The position numbers and the translations under genes were made by a program. From the NCBI RefSeq assembly GCF_003143555.1, contig NZ_CP029347.1:124001-188000 (forward strand): 64,000 nt of DNA, written 5' to 3'. Origin of the DNA: Saliniradius amylolyticus (GTDB lineage: Bacteria; Pseudomonadota; Gammaproteobacteria; Enterobacterales; Alteromonadaceae). The notes below the pieces were generated by a model. The model was given only the letters and a program-made list of their open reading frames with translations. It had not been told where the DNA came from and ran no database searches. Of the stretch, positions 18,391-29,247 are shown in pieces. Every line of letters begins with the position of its first letter. Position 1 is the stretch's first letter.

Positions 18391-19137
18391 ATGTTACTTC
18401 GTGTGGTATTGGCCTTTTTCTTGTCGGTTTGGGCGGGCGCTCTATTTAGTCAGCCTGTTAAGTTCTGTTATGAACTGCACGCTCAGCCTCCCTATATCAA
18501 TGACGAAAGAGAGGTGCAGGTGGGTAAGCCAGGTATACTGGTGAAACGTATTAGTGCTGTCAGTGAAGAGCTCAATATAGAGCCACTTTTTGATCGTTTC
18601 TCATGGCTAAAATGTCAACAGCTGGTGAAGCAGGGTCTTGCCGATGCCTTGTTTGTGATGATCAACACGCCTGAGCGAGAGCAGCAATTTGCCTTTCCGA
18701 AAGAGTCTTATTTTATTCGTGCCAACTATCCGCTTTTTGTGAACCCCACTGGCACCAACTCGAAATTATTGGAGTTATCCCGGGCTCAGGTTATCCGGGA
18801 GTTGCAGGAAAATGGACGTTATGGCGTGGGCGCCCCGTTGGGGTATATTGTTCACGGACAGCTCGCTGACCTGGGGTTATTAAGTGGCTTTCAGTATTCT
18901 CCCTCCAAAGGTTTATCGATGGTGGCAAAAGGAAAGCTGGATGCTTATGTTTTGGAGCGACGCATTGGAATGACTTTGGTCCAGCAGCTGGGTATTCAGC
19001 AACAAGTTGTGCCCACCAAAGCCAGTCTGGTCGAGGCAAACTGGCACGTGGCTTTTAATAAAGATTTTTATCGACAACATCCCGCACTGGTAGAACGGTT
19101 CTGGGCGGAAATCAGTAACGAGCAGCAAACACCCTGA
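18391..19137 (+). CDS. Periplasmic solute-binding protein, family 3-like
   Basis: 248 residues with a signal peptide (MLLRVVLAFFLSVWAGALFS). The body looks like a bacterial extracellular solute-binding protein family 3: CYELHAQPPYIND near the N-terminus, a second-lobe segment with LADALFVMINTPEREQQFAFPKES, and GKLDAYVLERRIG. No transporter genes are adjacent, so it may be an orphan ligand sensor or binding protein, as is common for this group in Alteromonadales. The next gene, on the opposite strand, encodes a second protein of the same kind. A palindrome at 18326 may control it. Confidence 0.7.
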   Translation: MLLRVVLAFFLSVWAGALFSQPVKFCYELHAQPPYINDEREVQVGKPGILVKRISAVSEELNIEPLFDRFSWLKCQQLVKQGLADALFVMINTPEREQQFAFPKESYFIRANYPLFVNPTGTNSKLLELSRAQVIRELQENGRYGVGAPLGYIVHGQLADLGLLSGFQYSPSKGLSMVAKGKLDAYVLERRIGMTLVQQLGIQQQVVPTKASLVEANWHVAFNKDFYRQHPALVERFWAEISNEQQTP

Positions 19138-19157
19138 GAGGGGGCCATAAAGCGACT

Positions 19158-20072
19158 CTATTTTAAGCAGTGACGTTGCCAGCGATATTGAATGTTGTTG
19201 ATGACACCCTGTCTCTTAAAGCTATCGATGGCCTGATTGAGCTCGTGTTTTAATTTTTTGGCATCTTTGCGATGTTTCGAGATAGCAAAAAACAGTTTGT
19301 TCATACGCAGAATAGGCTTGACGGTTTCTATGGTTGCAAGCATTTCGACTTTTTCTTCATTCGCGTAGTCGGAGAGCCGAATTTCCTCTCTGACCACTTT
19401 GGGGTCGCCAATGATCAGGTTTACTCGGTTATTGAGCAACAGCTCTACATTGTTAAGGTCACTCAGTGCCTCGACGACATTAAAGGTGCCCATTTCCATT
19501 AAACGATCAAACTCAGGCGTATTCTGATAGCCACGAACCACGCCAATGAACTCATCTTTAAGGGATATTAAGTTTTTATAATGGCTTGTGTCGTAACCTC
19601 TTCGCTTGATGAATGCGATGGGACCCGCGCCGAAAGAGTGCGAAAGAGTAAGGTGATCAAGCCGGCGGGTACCGGGAAACACGTCCGAAGACGCCTCAGG
19701 CTCTATAAAGTACTCTGGAAACAGAATGTCGGCCTTACCCGACTCCACCAGGGTAATGGCTCTCGCCCAGGGGTAAAAGGTGATTTGAGCCCCATACCCC
19801 TGACGGTGGAGCAGTGCGACAGCGGTCTGAAACACCCACCCTTTTTCGCAGGCTTTCTCGGCGATGTAAGGCGACCAGTTTAACGTTGCCAGTTTTAGAA
19901 CCGTCCTAGCGTCTTCATTGAATAGATACGTATGAGCCGCGGTTTTTCTACCCTCGACCTCATGAGAGCCCTGGTAGTCACGATAATCGACTGTTATCTG
20001 AGGTAGGCCATCGGGCTCGGCGGATGACAGGAAGTGACAGCAGAACAAAAAAAGGCCAAGCACTAACCGCAT
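19158..20072 (-). CDS. Periplasmic solute-binding protein, family 3-like
   Basis: 304 residues with a signal peptide (MRLVLGLFLFCCHFLSSA). It contains LATLNWSPYIAEKACEKGWVFQTAVALLHRQGY, ITFYPWARAITLVESGKADILFPEYF and ISLKDEFIGVVRGYQ, typical of SBP_bac_3 proteins. It converges with the solute-binding gene ending at 19137, leaving only 20 bases between stop codons. No permease or ATPase lies nearby. The N-terminal 60 residues before the domain are atypical for the family. Ligand unknown. Confidence 0.7.
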   Translation of the reverse strand: MRLVLGLFLFCCHFLSSAEPDGLPQITVDYRDYQGSHEVEGRKTAAHTYLFNEDARTVLKLATLNWSPYIAEKACEKGWVFQTAVALLHRQGYGAQITFYPWARAITLVESGKADILFPEYFIEPEASSDVFPGTRRLDHLTLSHSFGAGPIAFIKRRGYDTSHYKNLISLKDEFIGVVRGYQNTPEFDRLMEMGTFNVVEALSDLNNVELLLNNRVNLIIGDPKVVREEIRLSDYANEEKVEMLATIETVKPILRMNKLFFAISKHRKDAKKLKHELNQAIDSFKRQGVINNIQYRWQRHCLK

Positions 20073-20154
20073 CTAATAGTAGCCTGATAAGAAACAAATA
20101 ATTAATAAGTATAATTCGTTGGTCTCTGATAGCCACTTTCTGCCGCTTGCAGGG

Positions 20155-21375
20155 CTAAACGAGGTGTTTTGACCTCAACCACCGACTTTTTACTGGATTG
20201 ACACCAAAGTTATACGCCAGTTGATTGGGATGGTCGATAGCCATTAGCACCATGTCGGCAGCTTTGCCTAGTTCCAGGCTACCGACTTGATCGTCTAACC
20301 CCAGGGCTTTAGCCGCGTTGAGGGTCACGCCTTTAAGGGCTTCCTCGGGCGTGAGGGCGAACAAGGTGCAAGCCATGTTAAGCATTAGTTGCAGCTGGCA
20401 CAGCGGCGAGGAACCGGGGTTAAAGTCGGTGGCGATGGCCATGGGTACATCGTACTGGCGCAGAAGATCCACCGGTGGCTTTTGCGTTTCCTTTAAAAAA
20501 TAGAAAGCCCCTGGGAGAAGGGTCGCCACAGTCCCGCTCTGACTAATGGCTTTAACGCCTGCTTCATCCAGATACTCGATATGATCCACCGACAGCCCCT
20601 GATACTCGGCCGCCAGGGTGCTGCCGCCCAGGTTGGATAATTGCTCGGCATGCAGTTTCACCGGTAGACCTAAGGCCTTGGCCTTTTCAAATACTCGCTG
20701 GGTCTGCTCGCGACTAAAGCCGATGGACTCACAGAATACATCCACCGCATCGGCCAGGTTGTGTTTGGCGACTTCGGGCAGCATCTCGTTACACACCAGT
20801 TCGATATAGCCATCGGGGTTGCCATCAAATTCTGGCGGTAGAGCATGGGCGCCTAAGAAGGTGGTTTTAACGCGTATTGGCAGCTTTTCGCCGACTTTAC
20901 GCGCTACTTTAAGCATTTTTAGCTCGGTATCTGTGTCCAGTCCGTAGCCGGACTTGATCTCCACCGTGGTCACGCCTTGGTCGATCAGCGTCTGAGCCCG
21001 CTCCAGGGCCAGTGAGAGTAACTCATTTTCGCTGGCTTCACGGGTGGCTTGAACGGTGCGGCGGATGCCGCCGCCAGCCTTGGCGATGTCGGCATAGCTG
21101 ACTCCTTGCAAACGCTGTTCAAATTCATCGGCACGGTTGCCGCCGAATACCAGGTGGGTGTGGCAATCGATCAGTCCCGGCAGCAGCCACTGGCCCTGAC
21201 CGTCGATGGGTCCAATGTTCCTGTAGTCTGCCGGCAGGTCACGCTCTTTGCCCAGCCACACAATCTTGCCTTTATTTGCCACCAAAGCCCCGTTTTTGAT
21301 AGCACCATAGGCTCCATGCTTTGGGTTCATGGTGGCGAGGTGAACATTCACGATGCAAAAAACACTATCGGACAT
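20155..21375 (-). CDS. hutI: Imidazolonepropionase (HutI)
   Basis: 406 residues from ATG 21375 with AAGAGAG upstream. The frame continues to 21564, but those extra residues overlap the hutC control region. Amidohydrolase features are [22 protein letters not shown] (metal-binding HxH), [25 protein letters not shown] and [11 protein letters not shown]. It hydrolyses 4-imidazolone-5-propionate to N-formimidoyl-glutamate, the third step of histidine breakdown. It is transcribed away from hutC-hutU-hutH, with the HutC-type palindrome at 21415 between the two starts. Confidence 0.96.
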   Translation of the reverse strand: MSDSVFCIVNVHLATMNPKHGAYGAIKNGALVANKGKIVWLGKERDLPADYRNIGPIDGQGQWLLPGLIDCHTHLVFGGNRADEFEQRLQGVSYADIAKAGGGIRRTVQATREASENELLSLALERAQTLIDQGVTTVEIKSGYGLDTDTELKMLKVARKVGEKLPIRVKTTFLGAHALPPEFDGNPDGYIELVCNEMLPEVAKHNLADAVDVFCESIGFSREQTQRVFEKAKALGLPVKLHAEQLSNLGGSTLAAEYQGLSVDHIEYLDEAGVKAISQSGTVATLLPGAFYFLKETQKPPVDLLRQYDVPMAIATDFNPGSSPLCQLQLMLNMACTLFALTPEEALKGVTLNAAKALGLDDQVGSLELGKAADMVLMAIDHPNQLAYNFGVNPVKSRWLRSKHLV

Positions 21376-21414
21376 ACTAGCTCTCTTATTGTGTTGGCTG
21401 ACACTTTGTTCTAT

Positions 21415-21428
21415 CTTGTATATACAAG
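21415..21428. promoter_or_regulatory. HutC operator palindrome between hutI and hutC
   Basis: CTTGTATATACAAG is a perfect 14-bp palindrome. It matches the known HutC site type (CTTGTATNTACAAG-like) and lies 40 bases from hutI and about 37 from hutC, placed to control both divergent promoters. Confidence 0.8.
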
Positions 21429-21465
21429 GTGTAAGTGTCAAACATTTTGGGAAAAGGGACCTGTT

Positions 21466-22170
21466 ATGGCAGTCAGTAAATACCAGACCATCAAGCAGCA
21501 TCTGCTCGATCAGATCGAATCCGGCGACTGGCCTGAGGGCCATCCGGTGCCCTCGGAGAACCAACTGGCCGAGTCGTTTTCAGTCAGTCGGATGACGGCA
21601 CGCAGAGCGTTACAGGAACTGGCCGACCAGGGGCTGATCAAACGCAATCAGGGAGCCGCCTCGGTGGTGGCCAGCCTGAAGAGTCAGTCCTCGATCCTCG
21701 AAATTAAGAATATAGCCGATGAAATCGCCGATCGCGGGCACAGGCACAAAGCGCAGGTGCTGGTGGCCTCTGAGCAAAAGGCAGGGATGGTGTTTGCCGC
21801 CATGCTGGGTCTGGATCGGGGGGATAGCTACTTCGAGACCTTGATTTGCCACTGGCAGGACGACAGTCCGATCCAGTTGGAACAGCGCTACGTGAATCCC
21901 AAGGTGGTGCCCGAATATCTGCAACAGGACTTCACTCAGATTACTCCCCATGAGTACCTGTGTCAGGTGGCACCACTGACCGAGGCAGAGCATCGGGTTG
22001 AGGCTGTCTCTGCGGATATTCTGGCCCAGCAGCATCTGGGATTGGAGGCCCACGCCCCTTGTTTGCGCTTACACCGCACTACCTGGAGTAAAGCCGGAAC
22101 CGTCAGCTATGCGGTGCTGACTCATCCCGGCGATAAATTCCAGCTGGGTGGCCATCTGACATTTCGTTAG
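21466..22170 (+). CDS. hutC: GntR-family histidine utilisation repressor HutC
   Basis: 234 residues from ATG 21466 (AAAAGGGA upstream); the open frame from 21049 runs through hutI in antisense and is not credible. The N-terminal winged helix ([42 protein letters not shown]) is GntR type. The C-terminal part from about residue 85 is a UTRA ligand domain with [19 protein letters not shown]. HutC represses hut genes and is released by urocanate. It is the first gene of hutC-hutU-hutH and probably represses itself through 21415. Confidence 0.93.
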   Translation: MAVSKYQTIKQHLLDQIESGDWPEGHPVPSENQLAESFSVSRMTARRALQELADQGLIKRNQGAASVVASLKSQSSILEIKNIADEIADRGHRHKAQVLVASEQKAGMVFAAMLGLDRGDSYFETLICHWQDDSPIQLEQRYVNPKVVPEYLQQDFTQITPHEYLCQVAPLTEAEHRVEAVSADILAQQHLGLEAHAPCLRLHRTTWSKAGTVSYAVLTHPGDKFQLGGHLTFR

Positions 22171-22217
22171 GCCAAATAAACCCCGATCTCAGAATAGATA
22201 GAACATTGGAGCATCGA

Positions 22218-23885
22218 ATGAATAACGACAGACACGACCCTACAAGAGAGATTCGAGCGCCCCACGGCAGTCAGCTAAGATGTAAGAGCTGGCAAACCGA
22301 AGCGGCACTGCGCATGTTAATGAATAACCTCGATCCTGAGGTCGCCGAACGTCCAGAGGACCTGGTGGTCTACGGTGGTATCGGTCGCGCCGCTCGCAAC
22401 TGGGCCTGCTTTGATAAGATCGTCGAGGTATTACAGCGTCTGGAAGACAACCAGTCCCTGTTAATCCAGTCCGGCAAGCCAGTGGGCGTATTTACCACTC
22501 ACAAAAACGCGCCCCGGGTCCTGATCGCCAACTCTAACCTGGTGCCTCACTGGGCCAACTGGGAGCACTTCAACGAGCTGGATAAGAAGGGCCTGATGAT
22601 GTACGGCCAGATGACGGCTGGGAGCTGGATCTACATTGGCAGCCAGGGCATCGTTCAGGGCACCTATGAAACCTTCGGTGCCGTGTCCCGTCAGCATTTT
22701 GATGGCAAGGCCGAGGGCAAATGGATCCTGACTGCGGGCCTAGGTGGCATGGGTGGCGCTCAGCCACTGGCCGGAACCATGGCGGGCTTTTCCATGTTGG
22801 CGGTGGAATGCGACGAGACTCGTATCGATTTCCGTCTGCGCACCGGTTACTTAGACAAGAAAGCCGACTCGTTAGAAGCGGCCTTGGACTTGATTAAAAA
22901 CACGGACAAGCCAATATCTGTGGGGCTATTGGCGAACGCTGCCGATATCTTCCCCGAATTGGTGGAGAAAGACATCACTCCGGATGTGGTCACCGATCAG
23001 ACCTCGGCGCACGATCCCTTAAACGGCTATCTGCCCAGAGGTTGGACTCTGGAGCAGGCCAAGGGCGAGCGTGAAACTCATCCTGACCAAGTCGTGAAAG
23101 CCGCTAAAGAGTCCATGGCGATTCAGGTACAGGCCATGCTGACCCTGCAAGCCCGTGGTGCGGCGACACTGGACTATGGCAACAACATCCGCCAGATGGC
23201 CAAAGAAGAGGGTGTGGACAACGCTTTCGACTTCCCGGGCTTCGTCCCGGCTTATATCCGGCCTCTGTTCTGTGAAGGCATTGGGCCCTTCCGCTGGGCG
23301 GCGCTGTCCGGGGACCCTGAGGATATTTATAAGACTGACCAGAAGGTTAAAGAGCTGATCCCCGATAACGCTCATCTGCATAACTGGCTGGATATGGCCC
23401 GCGAGCGTATTCAGTTTCAGGGGTTGCCTTCGCGCATTTGCTGGATTGGGCTGAAAGATCGTGCCCGTGTGGCGCTGGCGTTCAACGAGATGGTCAAAAC
23501 TGGCGAGCTCAAAGCGCCAGTGGTGATCGGTCGGGACCACCTGGATTCAGGTTCAGTGGCCAGTCCCAACCGGGAAACCGAATCCATGCTGGACGGTTCG
23601 GATGCCGTGTCTGATTGGCCATTGCTTAACGCGTTGCTCAGTACCGCAGGTGGCGCTACCTGGGTCAGCCTGCATCACGGCGGCGGCGTGGGCATGGGCT
23701 TTAGCCAGCATGCCGGGGTGGTGATCGTCTGTGACGGAACCGATGACGCTGCAGAGCGAATCGGTCGAGTATTGTGGAATGATCCGGCCACAGGGGTGAT
23801 GCGCCACGCCGACGCGGGCTACGACATCGCTAAAGACTGCGCTCGTGAAAACGGCCTGGATCTGCCGATGCTGGGGGAAGAATAA
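22218..23885 (+). CDS. hutU: Urocanate hydratase (HutU)
   Basis: 555 residues from ATG 22218 (TTGGAG at 22206-22211). A TTG at 22206 lies inside the binding site and is not used. Conserved segments are [55 protein letters not shown] (NAD+ binding), YVDLLT-like [18 protein letters not shown] and GDHLDSGSV-like [18 protein letters not shown]. It adds water to urocanate to form imidazolonepropionate using tightly bound NAD+. The stop overlaps the hutH start (TAATG). Confidence 0.97.
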   Translation: MNNDRHDPTREIRAPHGSQLRCKSWQTEAALRMLMNNLDPEVAERPEDLVVYGGIGRAARNWACFDKIVEVLQRLEDNQSLLIQSGKPVGVFTTHKNAPRVLIANSNLVPHWANWEHFNELDKKGLMMYGQMTAGSWIYIGSQGIVQGTYETFGAVSRQHFDGKAEGKWILTAGLGGMGGAQPLAGTMAGFSMLAVECDETRIDFRLRTGYLDKKADSLEAALDLIKNTDKPISVGLLANAADIFPELVEKDITPDVVTDQTSAHDPLNGYLPRGWTLEQAKGERETHPDQVVKAAKESMAIQVQAMLTLQARGAATLDYGNNIRQMAKEEGVDNAFDFPGFVPAYIRPLFCEGIGPFRWAALSGDPEDIYKTDQKVKELIPDNAHLHNWLDMARERIQFQGLPSRICWIGLKDRARVALAFNEMVKTGELKAPVVIGRDHLDSGSVASPNRETESMLDGSDAVSDWPLLNALLSTAGGATWVSLHHGGGVGMGFSQHAGVVIVCDGTDDAAERIGRVLWNDPATGVMRHADAGYDIAKDCARENGLDLPMLGEE

Positions 23886-25399
23886 TGTCAGAATTTGTAT
23901 TAATGCCGGGCGAGCTGACGCTCGCCGACTTACGGGAATTCCAGCGCCAGCCATTGCGGCTCAAGTTGGCCGAGAGTGCCAAGGGTGTGATCGCCAGATC
24001 CGCCGAGGCGGTGCAGTCGGTATTGGACCAAGGTCGGGTGGTGTACGGCATCAATACCGGCTTTGGTTTGTTGGCTAATACTCGCATTCAGCACGATGAA
24101 CTGGAACTACTGCAGAAATCCATCGTGCTGTCTCATGCAGCGGGCACCGGTGAGTTAATGGATGATGCCACCGTGCGTCTGATGATGCTGCTTAAGATCA
24201 ATGCGCTGTCACAGGGCTACTCGGGGATTCGTCCTATTGTGATCGAGAATCTGGTGGCACTGCTAAACGCCGGTGTTTATCCCTGCGTGCCGAAGAAGGG
24301 CTCGGTGGGCGCCAGTGGCGATCTCGCCCCATTGGCGCATATGAGCATGCCACTGATGGGTGAGGGGCATGTGCGCTATCAGGGTGAGATCCTCGATGGG
24401 GCCAAAGGCCTGGAAATCGCCGGCATTCACCCGGTCAACTTCGCACCTAAAGAGGGCCTGGCGTTGTTGAATGGCACCCAGGCGTCCACTGCTTTCGCTC
24501 TGGAGGGGCTGTTTCATGCCGAAAATGCGCTCGCCGCGGCGATAGTGGCCGGAGCCATGAGCGTCGAAGCAGCCTTGGGTAGCCGCTCACCCTTCGATGC
24601 GCGTATCCACAAAGCTCGCGGGCAAAAAGGTCAGATAGACGTCGCCGCAGCTTTTCGTGACCTACTGGAAGAGCAGTCGGAAATTGGAGACTCCCATGAA
24701 AATTGCGACAAGGTCCAGGACCCGTATTCGCTGCGCTGTCAGCCTCAGGTCATGGGCGCGTGCCTAACCCAGATGCGTCATGCCGCTGGGGTGTTACTGG
24801 CTGAGGCCAATGGCGTCACCGATAATCCCTTGGTGTTTGGTGAAGACATTATCTCCGGCGGTAACTTCCATGCCGAGCCGGTGGCTATGGCGGCGGACAA
24901 CCTGGCTCTGGTATTAGCCGAAATCGGCGCCTTGTCCGAACGGCGCACGGCACTTCTGATCGATGCTAACCTCAGCAAACTACCGCCCTTCCTGGTGGAA
25001 AATGGCGGTGTAAACTCGGGCTTTATGCTAGCTCAGGTGACGGCAGCTGCGCTGGCGTCCGAGAATAAGTCTCTGGCTCATCCGGCGTCGGTGGATAGCT
25101 TACCTACCTCAGCCAATCAGGAAGACCATGTGTCTATGGCAACGTTTGCCGGACGCCGACTGGCTGATATGGCAGAGAATACACGGGGCATCGTGGCGGT
25201 TGAGCTACTGGCTGCCGCTCAGGGGGTGGACTTTCGTCGTCCGCTGAAGACCAGTGCCAAGCTGGAGCAGGCTTATCAGATCATTCGCGATAAGGTCAGC
25301 TTTTATGACCATGACCGCTACTTTTCACCGGATATTGAAACGGCCGCCGGTATTATTCTTGCGGGCGGGTTCAATCAGCTGGTGCCGGTTCTGGCATAG
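23885..25399 (+). CDS. hutH: Histidine ammonia-lyase (HutH)
   Basis: 504 residues. The MIO cofactor triad Ala-Ser-Gly is seen in [14 protein letters not shown] near residue 143. Other family segments are [43 protein letters not shown] and [16 protein letters not shown]. It removes ammonia from histidine to give urocanate, the inducer of the pathway. Last gene of the hutC-hutU-hutH unit, with a terminator at 25412. Confidence 0.98.
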   Translation: MSEFVLMPGELTLADLREFQRQPLRLKLAESAKGVIARSAEAVQSVLDQGRVVYGINTGFGLLANTRIQHDELELLQKSIVLSHAAGTGELMDDATVRLMMLLKINALSQGYSGIRPIVIENLVALLNAGVYPCVPKKGSVGASGDLAPLAHMSMPLMGEGHVRYQGEILDGAKGLEIAGIHPVNFAPKEGLALLNGTQASTAFALEGLFHAENALAAAIVAGAMSVEAALGSRSPFDARIHKARGQKGQIDVAAAFRDLLEEQSEIGDSHENCDKVQDPYSLRCQPQVMGACLTQMRHAAGVLLAEANGVTDNPLVFGEDIISGGNFHAEPVAMAADNLALVLAEIGALSERRTALLIDANLSKLPPFLVENGGVNSGFMLAQVTAAALASENKSLAHPASVDSLPTSANQEDHVSMATFAGRRLADMAENTRGIVAVELLAAAQGVDFRRPLKTSAKLEQAYQIIRDKVSFYDHDRYFSPDIETAAGIILAGGFNQLVPVLA

Positions 25400-25411
25400 T
25401 ATGGTCCGCTC

Positions 25412-25450
25412 AATGCCCCACCGGCCAGTAATGCCAGTGGGGCATTTTCT
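25412..25450 (+). terminator. Terminator after hutH
   Basis: AATGCCCCAC and GTGGGGCATT form a 10-bp perfect stem around a 15-base loop, followed by TTTTCTT, 13 bases after the hutH stop. Confidence 0.75.
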
Positions 25451-25571
25451 TAACGAGCTAAAACAGCACGTTGCAACTTTTGGCGATCTTTTGCTCAGCA
25501 TTAAGAGTAAAACTCACCATGTGGTAGTCGCACTCGCCACATGAATTCATCGACCAAATCAGGAGGCGAGT

Positions 25572-27149
25572 ATGCCGACACTGACCGCAGACGCCCTTCC
25601 TATTGAGGAAGAGGATACGTCCAAACAATCGGGGGTTCAGGCACAGGCTGCACCGGGCTATGACCCAACCCAGCCGGTCCTGTTCACTACCAGTCTTGAG
25701 CTTAAGCTACAACGAATGTATGACAGCTCCACGGCCATGTTCGGGCTGACGAACGCACAGATCAAACAGTCCCGGGTGGGAGTGGGTAGTCTCATTGCCG
25801 ATGTGCCATCTCAGGTACTGGCTGAGGTCAAGCATGCGCTTGGTCAAGAGCTTTCATGGCGAGGAATCGTGCCATTTCGCAGCCAGGCGGGCTCTGAAGT
25901 CTGGATGGATGCATACGTTCGTCCGGTATTCAGAAAAGGCAAGGCTGTCGGAGCGCAATGGTTTCTGGAGCCGGCAGATAAAGAACACAAAGAGGCGGCT
26001 GAGTCGATTTACCAAAGCCGTCTTTCGCTGCCCAGTCAGCTGCCGGTGATCCTGTTGTCGGTGGGCGTTCTGGCCGTGGTGGCCTACCTGTTAACATCGG
26101 AGTCATTACTGGCCGGCGCCAGCGCTTTGGTAACCGCGATAATGGCAGCCTTTATCGGTCGCTACGCCAATGTGCGTCAGCAGGAGCTTGGGCTGGACGG
26201 AGATGTTGCACCGACTCAACAGCAAATACTCGGCGGTATGGGGGAGCGGGGTCGCCTTCAATATGAAGTGGCTCTCAAAGAAGGCGCCCTCAGGGTGATG
26301 AGTGCCAGAGTTGAAGCGGGAACGGATGACCTGTCACAGACTCTGGGGACCACCAAAGACTATTCATTGGAGATGCTCAGTGCCGTTGAGCAGAGCGCTT
26401 CGGCTACCCAGCAAATCTCAGTATCGATGACTCAGATGTCAGAGGCCATCCAGGAAATCAGCAATAACGCCAGTGCGTCTGCTGACTCATGCAATGAGGC
26501 CAGTGATAAGGTCCGCTCATCGGCCGATCTGATTGACGAGGCGTCCACCAATACTGAACAATTGTCTCAGCATATTGCCCGCAGTGCCTCCGCCACGGAA
26601 GAGCTGGTGGAAAAATCCGAATCCGCCAAAGTCATCAGTCAGAAAATCGATAACATTGCAGAGCAAACCAATCTGTTGGCGCTCAACGCTGCTATTGAGG
26701 CCGCTCGGGCGGGTGAGTCCGGTCGTGGCTTTTCTGTGGTGGCGGATGAAGTCCGCAACCTGTCTGCTCACACTCAGGAAGCAGTGGATGAAATCGAGGA
26801 GACAATTAACGGCATCGTGTCCTCTATTGAGAACTGGCGCGCTGAAATGCAGCAGCATGCGGATCTGGCGACCAAGTGCTCTGATATGAGTGAGCGCTCC
26901 CGCTCTGAAATGCGCCTGATTCGTGAGGAAGTCGAATCAGTGAATGAACAAATGACCCAGATTGCTTCGGCATCCGAGGAGCATTCGTATGCGGTGAAAG
27001 AGGTCAGTCAGGCGCTCAATGAAGCTAAAGAAGGCAACACCCATGTGCACACGATGGCGAAACAAACCACTGACGAAGTGGCTGACGTCAGCAAGCGACT
27101 GACAGAGTTTCGTTCTCTGGTTGCTGCCTTTGATGAGGATGATGATTAA
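25572..27149 (+). CDS. Methyl-accepting chemotaxis protein with N-terminal PAS domain
   Basis: 525 residues. Residues about 35-140 look like a PAS domain ([24 protein letters not shown] ... [18 protein letters not shown]). A hydrophobic segment follows at about 155-195 ([17 protein letters not shown] and [12 protein letters not shown]). The long cytoplasmic coiled coil has the signalling hairpin [20 protein letters not shown] and [25 protein letters not shown] cytoplasmic PAS plus short membrane anchor resembles Aer-type energy or redox receptors, though the cofactor residues cannot be judged. It sits alone behind hutH, with its own RBS AGGAGG and a terminator at 27150. Confidence 0.9.
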   Translation: MPTLTADALPIEEEDTSKQSGVQAQAAPGYDPTQPVLFTTSLELKLQRMYDSSTAMFGLTNAQIKQSRVGVGSLIADVPSQVLAEVKHALGQELSWRGIVPFRSQAGSEVWMDAYVRPVFRKGKAVGAQWFLEPADKEHKEAAESIYQSRLSLPSQLPVILLSVGVLAVVAYLLTSESLLAGASALVTAIMAAFIGRYANVRQQELGLDGDVAPTQQQILGGMGERGRLQYEVALKEGALRVMSARVEAGTDDLSQTLGTTKDYSLEMLSAVEQSASATQQISVSMTQMSEAIQEISNNASASADSCNEASDKVRSSADLIDEASTNTEQLSQHIARSASATEELVEKSESAKVISQKIDNIAEQTNLLALNAAIEAARAGESGRGFSVVADEVRNLSAHTQEAVDEIEETINGIVSSIENWRAEMQQHADLATKCSDMSERSRSEMRLIREEVESVNEQMTQIASASEEHSYAVKEVSQALNEAKEGNTHVHTMAKQTTDEVADVSKRLTEFRSLVAAFDEDDD

Positions 27150-27170
27150 GGCCGGATATCCGGCCTTTTT
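27150..27170 (+). terminator. Terminator after the chemoreceptor gene
   Basis: GGCCGGATATCCGGCC followed by five T, one base after the stop codon. It also lies at the end of the convergent DUF2797 gene. Confidence 0.8.
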
Positions 27171-27187
27171 ATCAGGAATGTTGATTC

Positions 27188-27994
27188 TTACAGGGATATT
27201 TCGTAAGACGTAAATTTGCGGATATTGATCACGCCTGTATCCAGAATCAGATATTGGCCCTTAATACCAAGCAAGGTGCCACTGACTTCTGGTGATTTAT
27301 CCAGATTAAAGGAGCTAATTTTTTTGGGGTAGTGGGTCACCGGATACCGAATCTCAGTGACGGCCTCGTCCAGCTCCTGGACGGCCTCCTCACCAAACTG
27401 TAGACGCAATTCTTTGAGCCTGTCACCAATCTCTGGCACCAATTCCCTGGCGTGCGCTTTCAGATCCATTGGCTCTCCGTCGCCCTTGAGCATGGCCCGC
27501 CAGTTGGTCTTATCAGCGACCATCTCGGCAAGGGCCACTTCAACCAGCCCCGATTGTTGCCGGGTCTGGACTTTAAAGACGGGTAGTGCCTGGGTCGCCC
27601 CCTGATCGATCCACCGGGTAGGCACCTGAGAGTGGCGGGTAATGCCTACCTTAAGCCCAGAGGTATTAGCCAGATACACATAGTGCTCGATCATGCAATT
27701 GCGCTCGCCCCATTCTGGTTCGCGACAGGTGCCCTGATGATAGTGACAGGTTTCCGGCTTCATAATGCACATGTCGCAGGCCGCCAGCTTCTTCATGCAG
27801 GGGAAGCAGTAGCCTTGAGAATAACTCTTCTTGGTCTTGCGGCCACAATTCTTACAGTTGATATTGCCGGTAAAGCTAAAGTTCAGTGGTTTACCGATGT
27901 AGCCATTCAGGGGTAACTGGTTCTCGCCGACAGGCAGCGCGTACTGCACTGGGGATGCCAGTGTACTGGTCATTTTATTAAGGTGGCCTTGCAT
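27188..27994 (-). CDS. DUF2797 protein with zinc-finger-like cysteines
   Basis: 268 residues. The N-terminal half has many cysteines: CKNCGRK, CFPCMKKLAACDMCIM, ETCHYHQGTC and NCMIEHYVYLANTSGLKVGITR. The last segment recalls the GIY-YIG fold (Y-x-YL-x10-KVGIT). This arrangement defines the DUF2797 family, whose activity is not established. It converges on the chemoreceptor gene. A second in-frame ATG (MTSTLASP, seven residues in) is a possible alternative start. Confidence 0.8.
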   Translation of the reverse strand: MQGHLNKMTSTLASPVQYALPVGENQLPLNGYIGKPLNFSFTGNINCKNCGRKTKKSYSQGYCFPCMKKLAACDMCIMKPETCHYHQGTCREPEWGERNCMIEHYVYLANTSGLKVGITRHSQVPTRWIDQGATQALPVFKVQTRQQSGLVEVALAEMVADKTNWRAMLKGDGEPMDLKAHARELVPEIGDRLKELRLQFGEEAVQELDEAVTEIRYPVTHYPKKISSFNLDKSPEVSGTLLGIKGQYLILDTGVINIRKFTSYEISL

Positions 27995-28129
27995 AGAGAT
28001 TAGGGCTCTTGGCTAAAAAGGCCAGTTTAACATAAGGCTGGGGAAAGCCATGAAGGGGAAGGGAACTGAATAAGGCTGCGGGAACAGCGCAATATACGCG
28101 TTCCCACAGTTCTGCTACTCAAAAGTAAG

Positions 28130-28747
28130 TTATTTAACTACTTCCAGCAGTTCAACTTCGAAGCACAGAGTGGTGTAAGGCGGAATCGCACCACCGGCAC
28201 CCTGCTCGCCGTATGCCAATTGGTGAGGCACGGCCAGCTTGAATTTAGAGCCAGGCTTCATCAGTTGCAGGGCTTCGGTCCAGCCGGCAATGACGCCATT
28301 GGCGGGGAATTCGACGGGCTCACCGCGCTGTACTGAGCTGTCAAACACCTGACCGTCGATAAAGGTGCCATGGTAGTGGACCTTAACTTTGTCTTCCGCA
28401 GTGGGGCTTTCGCCTTCACCTTCGGCCAGTACTTCGTATTGCAGGCCAGTGTCGGTCACGGTGACTTCGTCACGTGCGCCATTTTCTTTTAAGAAGTCTA
28501 CACCGGCTTGGATCTGGGCCTTGGCTTCTTCTTCTTTTTGCGCCTGCATGCGCTTTTGAATCTCTTCGAAGGCGGCTTGCAGATCTTCAGGGGCGACTTC
28601 ACTGGGCTCTTTATTAAAAGCCGTGGCGATACCGGCAGTAACGGCGTCGATATCCAGGCCGTCGAAAGGGTTGCTGGCCAGTTGCTCACCCATATTCAGG
28701 CCGATGCCATAGCTGGCACGGGCTTCTACGCTCTCGTATTTAGACAT
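28130..28747 (-). CDS. fklB: FKBP-type peptidyl-prolyl isomerase FklB
   Basis: 205 residues, against 206 in E. coli. The N-terminal dimerisation half (YESVEARASYGIGLNMGEQL ... FEEIQKRMQAQKEEEAKA) precedes an FKBP domain. That domain has KVHYHGTFIDGQVFDSSVQRGEPVEF, VIAGWTEALQLMKPG, and AYGEQGAGGAIPPYTTLCFEVELLEV at the C-terminus. There is no signal peptide, so it is cytoplasmic and corresponds to FklB rather than the exported FkpA. A hairpin GGGAAC/GTTCCC at 28080-28105 after the stop may end the transcript but lacks a T-run. Confidence 0.93.
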   Translation of the reverse strand: MSKYESVEARASYGIGLNMGEQLASNPFDGLDIDAVTAGIATAFNKEPSEVAPEDLQAAFEEIQKRMQAQKEEEAKAQIQAGVDFLKENGARDEVTVTDTGLQYEVLAEGEGESPTAEDKVKVHYHGTFIDGQVFDSSVQRGEPVEFPANGVIAGWTEALQLMKPGSKFKLAVPHQLAYGEQGAGGAIPPYTTLCFEVELLEVVK

Positions 28748-28872
28748 TAATTTACCTATTGCTGTGGTCAGTGAACCTCTCGTACCAGCATGTCCGCGGG
28801 CAAGTGGTCATTGAGAAGTAACGCTTTGCGGAAAGCAGGGGATGCTAACATTTTGCGCAGTTTAAATACAGA

Positions 28873-28895
28873 ACGGGCGGCTCAAGGCCGCCCGT
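28873..28895 (-). terminator. Putative terminator after the small gene at 28938
   Basis: ACGGGCGGC and GCCGCCCGT form a 9-bp perfect stem with a five-base loop, about 43 bases past the stop of the 52-residue gene. The following bases (TCTGTATTT on the minus strand) are only moderately T-rich. Confidence 0.5.
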
Positions 28896-28937
28896 CTGCT
28901 TGGGGTAGTTAAAGCGGATAACTCTGAATCTATGCCA

Positions 28938-29096
28938 TTACTCAGATTCGGTCATCGATTGGCGCAGCTTCATCAGCAGTGCCTGAGGCAAGTTAAAGGT
29001 TGAGGCCTGGCTCTCCACTTCAGGGATGCCGGGCAAAAACAATGCACACTCTTTGGCACTCTGATACTGCTCGGTACTCATGGTTTGTTCTTGCAT
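28938..29096 (-). CDS. Small uncharacterised protein, 52 residues
   Basis: An ATG at 29096 is preceded by a strong binding site (GAGGAGGTGAGT, seven bases away). The frame gives 52 residues beginning MQEQTMSTEQYQSAKECALF and ending KLRQSMTESE, followed by a TAA. It is acidic, has no membrane segment, and contains one proline-rich turn (LPGIPEVES). I do not recognise it. A hairpin after the stop (28873) and its isolation between fklB and the next gene support a real small transcript. Confidence 0.55.
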   Translation of the reverse strand: MQEQTMSTEQYQSAKECALFLPGIPEVESQASTFNLPQALLMKLRQSMTESE

Positions 29097-29247
29097 ACTC
29101 ACCTCCTCGCTCTCAATTAGGGCTATCGGCGCATATGAAAATTGCTTTAATTATTTTTGTTTTTGATTTGAGGCTAAGGTGTCGCAGGACGCAAACGAAC
29201 GTATGCCGCAGACTAAAAAGCTGAGACAGGACGAAGTCTCTGGGAAA

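Noticed and set aside
21049-21465. N-terminal extension of hutC (frame open from 21049)
   Set aside because: The added 139 residues read through hutI in antisense and across the operator; ATG 21466 has a good RBS and begins the GntR domain.
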